This document shows positions 24,081 to 30,629 of a stretch of DNA of 30,629 bases, piece by piece. Under the pieces are notes generated by a model, which worked only from the letters and a program-made list of their open reading frames with translations, did no database searches and had not been told where the DNA came from. Both the position numbers and the translations under genes were made by a program. Location: NCBI GenBank assembly GCA_030613665.1, contig JAUWLN010000002.1:1-30629 (forward strand), given 5' to 3'. How positions within the stretch are numbered: the stretch's first letter is position 1; each line of letters begins with the position of its first letter. The DNA comes from Dehalococcoidia bacterium (lineage in GTDB: Bacteria; Chloroflexota; Dehalococcoidia; Dehalococcoidales; RBG-16-60-22).

Positions 24081-24836
24081 ATGCTCAGGCGCTGGGCGAT
24101 TTTCGCCCTTCTGGCCGCACTGTTCTTCGTTCTTATTGCCAATCTGGAATGGTGGGAGGCCTCACTGCGTTTTCTTTTCCCCCGGGAATCACAGGTGGTG
24201 CACCCTCGTGCCAGCCTGCTGGTGCTTGTCTGGGAGCACATCAGGTTGGTCGCCATCTCCAGCACAATCACGATTATAATAGGCGTGCCAGCAGGTATAT
24301 GGGTTACCAGAACCAACGGCAAAGACTTCTTATCGATAGTGACCGCCCTGACCTCATTCGGCCAGACCTTCCCGCCGGTGGCGGTGCTGGCACTGGCGGT
24401 ACCGATGCTGGGATTCGGACTGCTCCCGACGGTAGTTGCCCTCTTTCTCTACGGTTTGCTCCCGGTTGTGCGCAATACCATCGCCGGTTTGCAAGCGGTC
24501 CCGGCTAACCTGCTGGATGCGGCCCATGGCATGGGAATGAACCAGACGCAGACGCTGTTTCGTGTTGAGATTCCGCTTTCAGCGCGCGTAATTCTTGCCG
24601 GCATCAGGATTTCGGTCATTATAAATATCGGGACAGCTATGATAGGAGCCGTTATCGGTGCCGGCGGGTTGGGCTCCCCGATAATCGCCGGCCTGGTACA
24701 GGACAATGTAGCCTATATCCTGGAAGGCTCAGTGCCGGCGGCATTATTAGCCGTTCTGGCTGACCAGTTCCTGGGAAATATTGAAGCGACCTTCGCTTAC
24801 TCAAAAGGCCTGGACTCACTGTCCCCGAATACCTGA
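24081..24836 (+). CDS. yehW: Osmoprotectant ABC transporter permease (YehW-like)
   Basis: A 251-aa permease with about six helices and the coupling motif GMNQTQTLFRVEIPLSA near 149-165. It completes the order binding protein-permease-ATPase-permease seen in E. coli yehZYXW. The ATG at 24081 has no ribosome site at normal distance. GGAGGTG at 24057-24063 instead sits 5 bases before an in-frame ATA at 24069, so a rare ATA start adding four residues is possible. The hydrophobic N-terminus (WAIFALLAALFFVLIANL) is intact either way. Confidence 0.9.
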   Translation: MLRRWAIFALLAALFFVLIANLEWWEASLRFLFPRESQVVHPRASLLVLVWEHIRLVAISSTITIIIGVPAGIWVTRTNGKDFLSIVTALTSFGQTFPPVAVLALAVPMLGFGLLPTVVALFLYGLLPVVRNTIAGLQAVPANLLDAAHGMGMNQTQTLFRVEIPLSARVILAGIRISVIINIGTAMIGAVIGAGGLGSPIIAGLVQDNVAYILEGSVPAALLAVLADQFLGNIEATFAYSKGLDSLSPNT

Positions 24837-24922
24837 ACTTGTGCTGTAACTCTATGGTATTGTTATTATCGAAGCAGGCACAGCTTGTTATTGCTGTGAC
24901 TTCACGGACAAGGAGGTGAAAA

Positions 24923-25450
24923 ATGGAATGGAATGACCTGCTTTCGGATGGTTATGGGCGCGTATCTGAGATGCTGGAAAGAGTGCTTAAAGGACTTGCT
25001 CAGGATGACCTGGACTGGCAGCCTCGCCCGGATTGCAACAGTATCGGCTGGTTAACCTGGCACTTGACACGTCAGCAGGATGCTCAAATCGCCGCTTTGA
25101 TGGGAGAGGAGCAATTATGGGTTAAAGAGGGATGGCATGCCAGGTTCAACCGCCCGCCCGACGCTGGAGATATCGGTTTCGGCCATAGCCCGGAGCAGGT
25201 GGCGGCGTTCAAATCTCCAGATATCGATACCCTGCTTTCTTATCATCGAGCAGTGCTGGAAAGGTCAAAGCAATACTTTCTCACGCTCACGAAAACTGAC
25301 CTAGATAAAGAGCTTGATGAGCCGTGGTTCCAGCCGGTGCCCACCGTCGGGGTACGTCTCATTAGCATTATGGATGATGCCATGATACATGCCGGTCAGG
25401 CGGCTTACGTGCGCGGCCTGCGCCAGGGAAGGGGCTGGCAAAGCTATTAA
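24923..25450 (+). CDS. DinB-like four-helix-bundle protein
   Basis: A 175-aa protein of the DinB/YfiT (DUF664-like) superfamily. NSIGWLTWHLTRQQD (39-53) carries the first metal-ligand histidine H47, and MIHAGQAAYVRGL (154-166) carries H156. The third ligand of the usual His triad, four residues before H156, is Asp152 here (DDAMIH), so metal binding may be altered. Family members include thiol-dependent S-transferases and many of unknown role. AGGAGG lies 6 bases before the ATG. It is monocistronic after the transporter operon and convergent with the 2-hydroxyacid dehydrogenase gene, 11 bases away. Confidence 0.85.
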   Translation: MEWNDLLSDGYGRVSEMLERVLKGLAQDDLDWQPRPDCNSIGWLTWHLTRQQDAQIAALMGEEQLWVKEGWHARFNRPPDAGDIGFGHSPEQVAAFKSPDIDTLLSYHRAVLERSKQYFLTLTKTDLDKELDEPWFQPVPTVGVRLISIMDDAMIHAGQAAYVRGLRQGRGWQSY

Positions 25451-25461
25451 GCCTGGAACGG

Positions 25462-26421
25462 TTACGGCTCGTTGATGATATTCTGCGGATGACCGGAAAA
25501 GAAAGCCGTTATATTGTCCACCGCAATCTCCAGGATGTTGCCCTGGGCTTTTGCCGTGTTGGCCCCGACATGAGGAGTCAGCACGGCATTTTCTATGCCG
25601 AGGAAAGGGTCGTCATTACTGATTGGCTCCTCATCAAAAACATCCAGGCCGGCTGCCGCCAGCCTCCCGTCCCTGAGCAATTGAGCCAGAGCCGGGTTAT
25701 CAACCAGTTCGGCACGGGCGGTATTCACGAGGATAGCATCCCGTTTCATAGATTCCAGCAATTTTCTGGTAATCATCTTTTCCGTTTCCGGCGTATGTGT
25801 CACGTGCAGGGTGACTATATCCGATTGCCGGAAAAGCTCCTCAAGCGCGACGAACTCCACGCCTTGCTTGCGCGCCCGTTCCGGGGTGGGGTGATGGGTC
25901 CAGGACAGGACACGCATGCCAAATGCCTGCGCCAGGCGGGCAACTTCGGCGCCGATACCTCCCAACCCGACAACACCTAATATCTTGCCTTCAAATTCCG
26001 CAGTGAAGTCCCCTTTTTCGTATATCCCTCGGTGCATCTGGCTGTTGAACTGTGCGATGCGCTTGGCGCAGCTGAGTATGAGGGCCATGGCGTGGGCGGC
26101 GACCTCCCGGTCTGCATAGTGAGGGGTACTGGTAACGGCTATCCCCCGGCTGCTGGCTGCGGACAGGTCAACGAATTTTCGCGGGGCGGCGCCTAAGAAG
26201 GAAATAATTTGCAGCTTTGGACAGGATTTGAGCACTTCGGCAGGCAGGTCCCAGTTTAAGATGATTCCGTCAGCATCCTTGACTCGCTGCAAATAGCCTT
26301 CAGATGTTTCCGCGCGGTCATTGAACCAGGCAAGAGTCCCCAGCGCTTCGAGCTTTTTCTCTGACTCGGGCGTCATGAGCTCCCGTATCTCAGCTGTCCC
26401 ATCAGGGCACACGATTTTCAT
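25462..26421 (-). CDS. D-isomer-specific 2-hydroxyacid dehydrogenase
   Basis: A 319-aa D-2-hydroxyacid dehydrogenase catalysing reversible reduction of a 2-oxoacid. The dinucleotide loop is GLGGIG (152-157). The catalytic triad is Arg in LVNTARAELVD (about R236), Glu in FDEEP (about E264) and His in LTPHVGANT (H284). The second-strand end reads SWTHHPT without the usual Asp, so NADP or dual specificity is possible. An ATG 15 bases upstream (26436) is less likely because GAGAGG lies 7 bases before the ATG at 26421. It is downstream of, and parallel to, the class III aminotransferase and the UxaA/SuyAB-like genes, suggesting a shared pathway. Substrate unknown; sulfolactate or sulfopyruvate is a hypothesis. 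Confidence 0.9.
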   Translation of the reverse strand: MKIVCPDGTAEIRELMTPESEKKLEALGTLAWFNDRAETSEGYLQRVKDADGIILNWDLPAEVLKSCPKLQIISFLGAAPRKFVDLSAASSRGIAVTSTPHYADREVAAHAMALILSCAKRIAQFNSQMHRGIYEKGDFTAEFEGKILGVVGLGGIGAEVARLAQAFGMRVLSWTHHPTPERARKQGVEFVALEELFRQSDIVTLHVTHTPETEKMITRKLLESMKRDAILVNTARAELVDNPALAQLLRDGRLAAAGLDVFDEEPISNDDPFLGIENAVLTPHVGANTAKAQGNILEIAVDNITAFFSGHPQNIINEP

Positions 26422-26494
26422 CAGGTCGCCTCTCATTATAGAAGTGCCGCTCGTCTCTTGCGGATAAAGCCCGCCCCGGTCGAATTATTGACCA

Positions 26495-27841
26495 CTAAAT
26501 GGGCTTAAGCCCCGCTACTATTGGCTTTAAGATATCAAGGGCTTTGTTTGCCTCTTCAATAGTTATAACACAGGGCGGACAGACGAACATCCTGTTCCCC
26601 CGCCAGCCGATAACTCGTGTAAAAATACCTGCATCGAACAGGTCCTGCCATAATTTATCTTTCATCGGCTGGTCAATTGGCTCTTTAGTTTTCTTATCTT
26701 TAACCAGCTCGAGCGCTTGAAAAACACCGCGACCGTCAGCATATGCGACGCATGGCAGCGGTACGAATTCAGCTTCGAGGCGTTGTTTGATATGCTTGCC
26801 CACTGTGGCCGCATTTTCAGCAACTTTATCTCTAACATAGATATCCAGAGCTGCGGAGGAGGCTGCCGCAGCGATGGGGTGCCCGCTGTAGGTGAAGCCG
26901 TGCGCCAGCATATTATCCTTTAACACATCGTAGACCTCATCATTGAGAGCCACCGCGGCAAAAGGCAGCGCCGAGTTGACAATTCCCTTGGCCATGGTCA
27001 TCATGTCGCCTTTGACACCCCAGTGTTCACAGGCGAACATTTTACCCGTCCGGGCAAAGCCGGACATAACCTCATCAATGATGAGCAGGATACCGTATTT
27101 TTTACAGAGTTCTGCCACCTTGGGCCACCAGCCGGGGGGTGGCTCAATCACGCCCGCTGCTCCCATTATTGTTTCCGCAATGAAAGCGGCGATACTCTCC
27201 GGCCCTTCGGCTTGAATTACTGACTCCAGGTAATCCAGGCTTGCCTGACCGCAATCGGGGACATCACCAAACATACATCGGTAGCTATACGGCGGCGCCA
27301 CATGGACAAAACCTGAGGATACCGGCCCAAAGGGATTCTGGTTAGCACCGCGCCCAAGGCCGGTCAAATTCGTCGATATTCCAGCCGAACCGTGGTAGGA
27401 AGCGTAAAGGCTGATGATTTTATATTTGCCGGCTAATCCTTTGCGGCTCCAGTAGAAACGGGCCATTTTCACCGCCGAATCTACCGCCTCGCCGCCACCC
27501 GAGGTGTAGTGAAAGTGGTTCAGGTCTCCCGGCGTCAGTTTGGCGAGTTTCTGGCTCACGTCAAGGATGTATGGATTGGTAACACCGAAGAAGGTGGTAA
27601 CGAAGTCTATCTCGTTCATAGCTTTCGTCACGGCGTCGATAATTTCCTGTCGACGGTGGCCCAGGTTGACGCATATCAACTGCGACGAAAGGTCGATATA
27701 CTTTTTGCCCTCGGTGTCCTCCAGATATATGCCATGGGCTTTTTCCATGACTATTCCGATGTTCCGGCCAACGGTGTACATGCCATGCACCACGTGCTCG
27801 GCATCGGTCTTGAGAAGCTCCTGGGTTCTTTTACTGACCAT
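26495..27841 (-). CDS. Class III (omega) aminotransferase
   Basis: A 448-aa PLP-dependent class III aminotransferase, similar in pattern to taurine:pyruvate, beta-alanine:pyruvate and related omega-amino acid enzymes. TSGGGEAVDSAVKMAR (113-128) is the phosphate-binding region. IIDEVMSGFARTGKMFA (254-270) contains D256, which contacts the pyridine ring. MAKGIVNSALPFAA carries the Schiff-base lysine K285, and TYSGHPIAAAA (317-327) is conserved. AAGGAGAGC precedes the ATG. It is the third gene of the minus-strand operon after the SAF-domain and UxaA-like genes, with 42 bases separating it from the latter. Donor and acceptor cannot be told from sequence. Confidence 0.92.
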   Translation of the reverse strand: MVSKRTQELLKTDAEHVVHGMYTVGRNIGIVMEKAHGIYLEDTEGKKYIDLSSQLICVNLGHRRQEIIDAVTKAMNEIDFVTTFFGVTNPYILDVSQKLAKLTPGDLNHFHYTSGGGEAVDSAVKMARFYWSRKGLAGKYKIISLYASYHGSAGISTNLTGLGRGANQNPFGPVSSGFVHVAPPYSYRCMFGDVPDCGQASLDYLESVIQAEGPESIAAFIAETIMGAAGVIEPPPGWWPKVAELCKKYGILLIIDEVMSGFARTGKMFACEHWGVKGDMMTMAKGIVNSALPFAAVALNDEVYDVLKDNMLAHGFTYSGHPIAAAASSAALDIYVRDKVAENAATVGKHIKQRLEAEFVPLPCVAYADGRGVFQALELVKDKKTKEPIDQPMKDKLWQDLFDAGIFTRVIGWRGNRMFVCPPCVITIEEANKALDILKPIVAGLKPI

Positions 27842-27883
27842 TTCTGCTCTCCTTATTTTAGATTAACTATTTTAATGACTTAT

Positions 27884-29047
27884 TTAAGTCATTGGCACTA
27901 CAGTCCACAGGTCGCAGGCACCAACATAGCCAATAAGCTCATTCTGCGTCTTCCTGCCCGACGAAACTTCCAGTACCAGGTCAAACAATTCTTTGCCAAC
28001 GCTTCTGACATCGGTAATAGTCCTCTCAATATTCACCAAGTAATCCAGAATGTCAAAATATTTCGCGTAGTCATCCTCCTTGGCGGTTATTTTTATGACC
28101 GGCACGAAGGGGAATCCATACGGGACGGCACACTCGGTGGAATAGGTGATGACATTACATCCGGCGGCCGCAAGCCCGGTTAATGACGGGATGTCATGGC
28201 CCGGGGTGTCAATGAAGAACAGACCTTTACCCTTGGGAACCTCTCCATATCCCACAACTTCCATCAGTGGTTTGGTTCCGCCCTTGCGAATGTCGCCGAT
28301 GGACTTTTCTTCGATAGAACTCAGTCCTTCCGTAATATTTTGAGGGTCAGGGTTAGAGCCGAAGAAGTCGTAGCCGCTGGCGGTGAGCCTCTCCTCATAA
28401 TCACGGACTACCTTTAGCATTTTTCGTTTCACTTCGTCATCGATTGCCCTCGCCGCGATAACCTGTTCGGCACCGATAACCTCCGGCGTTTCACTGAAAC
28501 CACCACTGCCGCCATTTTCAATAACAAAATCAAGAGCGGTACCCTGGGCAGCATTGGTTACTATACCTGAGAGGGGAGTTGAACCTCCACACTCGACACC
28601 ATGTCGCAGCAGCGATACCGGCAAAGGCTCTCTCTTTATCCGGGAGGCGTCACCGGCCATTTTCTGTGCGGTGTTCATGCCTTTTGATATAGCGGCACGC
28701 ACTCCGCCTGGTTGATGGATTGCACATACGTCCACCGGTTTGCCCGATTCAGCAATGCCACTGGCAATTATATCGGGCTCAATGCCCGGGTTTTCACAAC
28801 CGGCGCTCACAACAAGCACCCCGGCCAGATTGGGATTCTTCCCAAGGCTGATGAGTGTGCGGGTTACCACTTCTTTATCGGGGGAAACCAGGGAGCAGTT
28901 TTCCCTGTGTGTGAAAGGCACACAACCGGGTACCTCTCTCGCTATCCAGTTGGCCGCATCCGATGTGCAAACCCCGTTTGATATGATGCCGATATAGTTA
29001 CGTGTCCCTGCCAGGCCATCTTTTCTGGAATAACCTGAAAACTCCAT
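27884..29047 (-). CDS. UxaA/SuyB-type lyase, large subunit
   Basis: A 387-aa protein matching the C-terminal catalytic part of the altronate/galactarate dehydratase family: DGLAGTRNYIGI (10-21), VVSAGCENPG (79-88), GVECGGSTPLSGIVTN (150-165), EGLSSIEEKSIGDIRKGGT (240-258) and FFIDTPGHD (277-285). In E. coli UxaA and GarD this is fused to an SAF domain. Here the SAF domain is a separate gene 9 bases upstream, the arrangement known for (R)-sulfolactate sulfo-lyase SuyAB, and the sizes also fit SuyA and SuyB. Near the C-terminus STECAVPYG (303-311) replaces the FTTGRGTxxG motif I recall for altronate dehydratases, which suggests a different substrate. Sulfolactate is one candidate; a sugar acid cannot be ruled out. 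Confidence 0.85.
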   Translation of the reverse strand: MEFSGYSRKDGLAGTRNYIGIISNGVCTSDAANWIAREVPGCVPFTHRENCSLVSPDKEVVTRTLISLGKNPNLAGVLVVSAGCENPGIEPDIIASGIAESGKPVDVCAIHQPGGVRAAISKGMNTAQKMAGDASRIKREPLPVSLLRHGVECGGSTPLSGIVTNAAQGTALDFVIENGGSGGFSETPEVIGAEQVIAARAIDDEVKRKMLKVVRDYEERLTASGYDFFGSNPDPQNITEGLSSIEEKSIGDIRKGGTKPLMEVVGYGEVPKGKGLFFIDTPGHDIPSLTGLAAAGCNVITYSTECAVPYGFPFVPVIKITAKEDDYAKYFDILDYLVNIERTITDVRSVGKELFDLVLEVSSGRKTQNELIGYVGACDLWTVVPMT

Positions 29048-29056
29048 ATACTTTAC

Positions 29057-29335
29057 CTATTTCTTTCCTTTCAACCGGAGGCCGATCATATTATGGGTGT
29101 GGACATGCTGGCCCTGCTCAATATCTTGAGTGGCTTTCCCGATGACCACACCGTCTTTTATTATCTCCTTACCGGCGTTTATCGGGATGATGCTGAATTT
29201 ATGCTGATAAGGAACTGGGCCGGTTATTTTAACCCGGATTTCCTGGCCATATATCTTTACGCTTGCTCCCGATTTCAGGTACACTAATGCGACACCGATA
29301 TTATCGCCAGGGTTCAGCACGACCGCTTCTATCAT
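29057..29335 (-). CDS. UxaA/SuyA-type lyase, small SAF-domain subunit
   Basis: A 92-aa SAF domain equivalent to the N-terminus of altronate dehydratase and to SuyA. HKFSIIPINAGKEIIKDG (45-62) followed by VIGKATQDI and GQHVHTHN (74-81) is the family signature; the histidines contribute to the active site at the subunit interface. The ATG is preceded by GGAGAG. It is the first gene of the minus-strand operon, lying 9 bases before the large subunit, and is divergent from the TPP-enzyme gene. Confidence 0.88.
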   Translation of the reverse strand: MIEAVVLNPGDNIGVALVYLKSGASVKIYGQEIRVKITGPVPYQHKFSIIPINAGKEIIKDGVVIGKATQDIEQGQHVHTHNMIGLRLKGKK

Positions 29336-29366
29336 CTTTTCTCTCCGCTGTGTTTTTGAGTAGTTT

Positions 29367-29396
29367 ATTGTACCATATCTGGAAAACGGGCTTGAA
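29367..29396 (-). promoter_or_regulatory. Candidate promoter of the SAF/UxaA-like operon
   Basis: On the minus strand TTCAAG (29396-29391), an 18-base spacer ending TGG and -10 TACAAT (29372-29367) form an extended -10 promoter. The leader would be about 25 nt. The -35 is weak. Confidence 0.4.
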
Positions 29397-29414
29397 GGGA
29401 ATCATAATAAATTG

Positions 29415-29443
29415 TTGCGAGAGAAAGCCGTTTCTGATAAAGT
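29415..29443 (+). promoter_or_regulatory. Candidate promoter of the TPP-enzyme gene
   Basis: TTGCGA (29415-29420), a 17-base spacer ending TGA and TAAAGT (29438-29443) form an extended -10 promoter. The leader is about 46 nt. It lies back-to-back with the minus-strand promoter at 29367-29396, so a single regulator bound here could control both units. Confidence 0.4.
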
Positions 29444-29495
29444 AATAGCAAATTTTGATTAAAGCCAGCACATTTTTGCTTACAGGAGGTATATG

Positions 29496-30629
29496 ATGTC
29501 CGAATTAACCGGCTCCGATATGCTTATTAAATCTTTAGCTAGTGAGGGCGTGGACGTGGTTTTCGGTCTCCCCGGCGAGCAAGTGATGGAGATGCTCGAC
29601 TCTGTTTCCAGACAGGAAGGCATGCGCTGGATTTCGGTGCGCCAGGAACAGACCGCAGCCTATATGGCCTTTGGTTACGCCCGGACCACCGGGAAAATCG
29701 GCGTGGCTCTTGTTGTGCCCGGCCCCGGTGTGTTAAACACGGCGGCCGCCATTGGCACGGCGTATGCCACTTCTACTCCTGTTTTATTGATTTCAGGGCA
29801 GGTCGGGACCAACGATCTGGATAAAGGGGGTGGGGCGACTCATGAAGTTGTCAGACAGATGGAGGTGTTTCGCCCTTTAACCAAATGGTGCTATTGTGTC
29901 CGCCAGGTAAATGAAATCCCGTGGGCGGTACGGAAAGCGATGTGTGAACTGAGGTCCGGACGGCAAAGACCTGTGGAAATCGAGATTCCCAGAGATATGC
30001 TCCAGGCTTCCGGGCAGATGGATGATAACAAGGCTTCCGAAGCGGTCTCCGTAACAAAGCCGGAAAAAAGCCAGATTGATAACGCTGCCAATCTTCTGGC
30101 TAACGCGAAGAAACCGGTTATCTGGGCAGGGGGAGGGGTGATATCTTCTGACGCCACCAGAGAGCTAACACTGGTTGCCGAGAAATTAAATGCCCCGGTA
30201 ATCACCACTCCGGAAGGGAAAGGTGCTATCCCGGGTGACCACCCATTATTATTAGGCGTCTTTTATTCCGGGTACGGTCCGATCCCCTGGACTTTTCCTC
30301 AGGCGGATGTCATTTTGGCGGTTGGAAGCCGTTTGTATTCTACACCCAAAGCTCCCATATCATTCAGGGATGACCAGAAACTAATACATATAAATGTGGA
30401 TTCGGCTGAGATAGGGCGAAATCACGCTACCCATCTGGGAATTGTGAGCGATGCTCGTAATGCACTCAGACTTCTACTTGAGGCTCTGCCAGAAAAAAGT
30501 AAAAGCACCTGGAAAGCGGAAGAGGTGGCCGAGATTCAAACCAAAGCCAGGAAACAGTTGGAGGATGTGGCACCCCTTCAATTGTCTCTGGTTCGTGCCA
30601 TCCGTGAAGAGTTAAAAGCAGATGACATT
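29496..30629 (+). CDS. Thiamine pyrophosphate-dependent enzyme (acetolactate synthase-like), 3' end outside window
   Basis: 378 codons of an open frame running off the right edge. The N-terminal PYR domain reads DVVFGLPGEQVMEML (20-34) and WISVRQEQTAAYMAFGYAR (45-63), with E51 as the cofactor-activating glutamate, then VVPGPGVLNTAAA (73-85). The central domain (about 185-330) has PVIWAGGGVISSDATREL and AVGSRL. This places it in the acetolactate synthase/sulfoacetaldehyde acetyltransferase/benzoylformate decarboxylase superfamily; which member cannot be decided without the C-terminal half. Of two tandem ATGs the second (29496) is chosen because AGGAGGT (29484-29490) is 5 bases away. It is divergent from the aminotransferase/lyase operon. 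If that operon handles sulfonates, Xsc or a sulfopyruvate decarboxylase would fit here. Confidence 0.88.
   Translation, partial: MSELTGSDMLIKSLASEGVDVVFGLPGEQVMEMLDSVSRQEGMRWISVRQEQTAAYMAFGYARTTGKIGVALVVPGPGVLNTAAAIGTAYATSTPVLLISGQVGTNDLDKGGGATHEVVRQMEVFRPLTKWCYCVRQVNEIPWAVRKAMCELRSGRQRPVEIEIPRDMLQASGQMDDNKASEAVSVTKPEKSQIDNAANLLANAKKPVIWAGGGVISSDATRELTLVAEKLNAPVITTPEGKGAIPGDHPLLLGVFYSGYGPIPWTFPQADVILAVGSRLYSTPKAPISFRDDQKLIHINVDSAEIGRNHATHLGIVSDARNALRLLLEALPEKSKSTWKAEEVAEIQTKARKQLEDVAPLQLSLVRAIREELKADDI

Noticed and set aside
24878..24899. CACAGC-TTGTTATT-GCTGTG hairpin after the transporter operon
   Set aside because: Only a 6-bp stem and no following T-run, so a terminator call is not justified.
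26501..26512. Perfect palindrome GGGCTTAAGCCC
   Set aside because: It lies in the last codons of the aminotransferase gene, has no loop, and is short enough to be chance.

Overview
The window reads as a chromosomal segment of an anaerobic Chloroflexota, most likely class Dehalococcoidia. The left edge carries the 5' half of a 16S rRNA gene on the minus strand. Its variable regions resemble, from memory, those of Dehalococcoides relatives (for example the CTCTTTTCTCAGGGAAGAAT stretch on the rRNA sense strand), but I could not run a database comparison. GC content is moderate, Shine-Dalgarno sites are strong, and most genes are core metabolism mixed with catabolic genes common in sediment and groundwater Dehalococcoidia. 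No transposase, integrase, tRNA or CRISPR array was recognised.

Layout. 1-865: partial 16S rRNA with a clear extended -10 promoter and boxA, all minus strand. 1318-4133: two convergent genes whose ends overlap by 4 bp. One is a LicC-type nucleotidyltransferase fused to a HisC/CobD-like PLP domain, the other a LicD-family transferase, together suggesting a two-gene phospho-amino-alcohol decoration system. 4449-5234: a biotin-protein ligase without the DNA-binding domain. 5284-7684 (minus): slipin, short NfeD and full-length NfeD protease, a membrane quality-control operon. 7842-14352 (plus): a histidine operon hisZ-hisG-hisD-(QueG-like Fe-S protein)-hisC-hisB. Its HisG is a tandem fusion of two HisG domains that have lost different active-site motifs. 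A ferredoxin-like remnant follows hisB in frame.

14479-20563: a mixed block of SDR oxidoreductase, cyclophilin, amidohydrolase, a small membrane protein, a 63-aa protein and an MFS transporter (all minus), with a divergent uroporphyrinogen-decarboxylase-like gene (plus). 20826-24836: a complete osmoprotectant-type ABC transporter in the same gene order as E. coli yehZYXW. 24923-25450: a DinB-like protein. 25462-29335 (minus): 2-hydroxyacid dehydrogenase, class III aminotransferase and a split UxaA/SuyAB-type lyase. A TPP-dependent enzyme diverges from them and runs off the right edge. These last five genes together look like a catabolic module for a C2/C3 amino or hydroxy acid. Sulfonates (cysteate, sulfolactate, taurine) are an attractive but unproven substrate class.

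The observations most worth following up are the duplicated, complementary HisG, the LicC-PLP/LicD pair, and the putative sulfonate or sugar-acid module.
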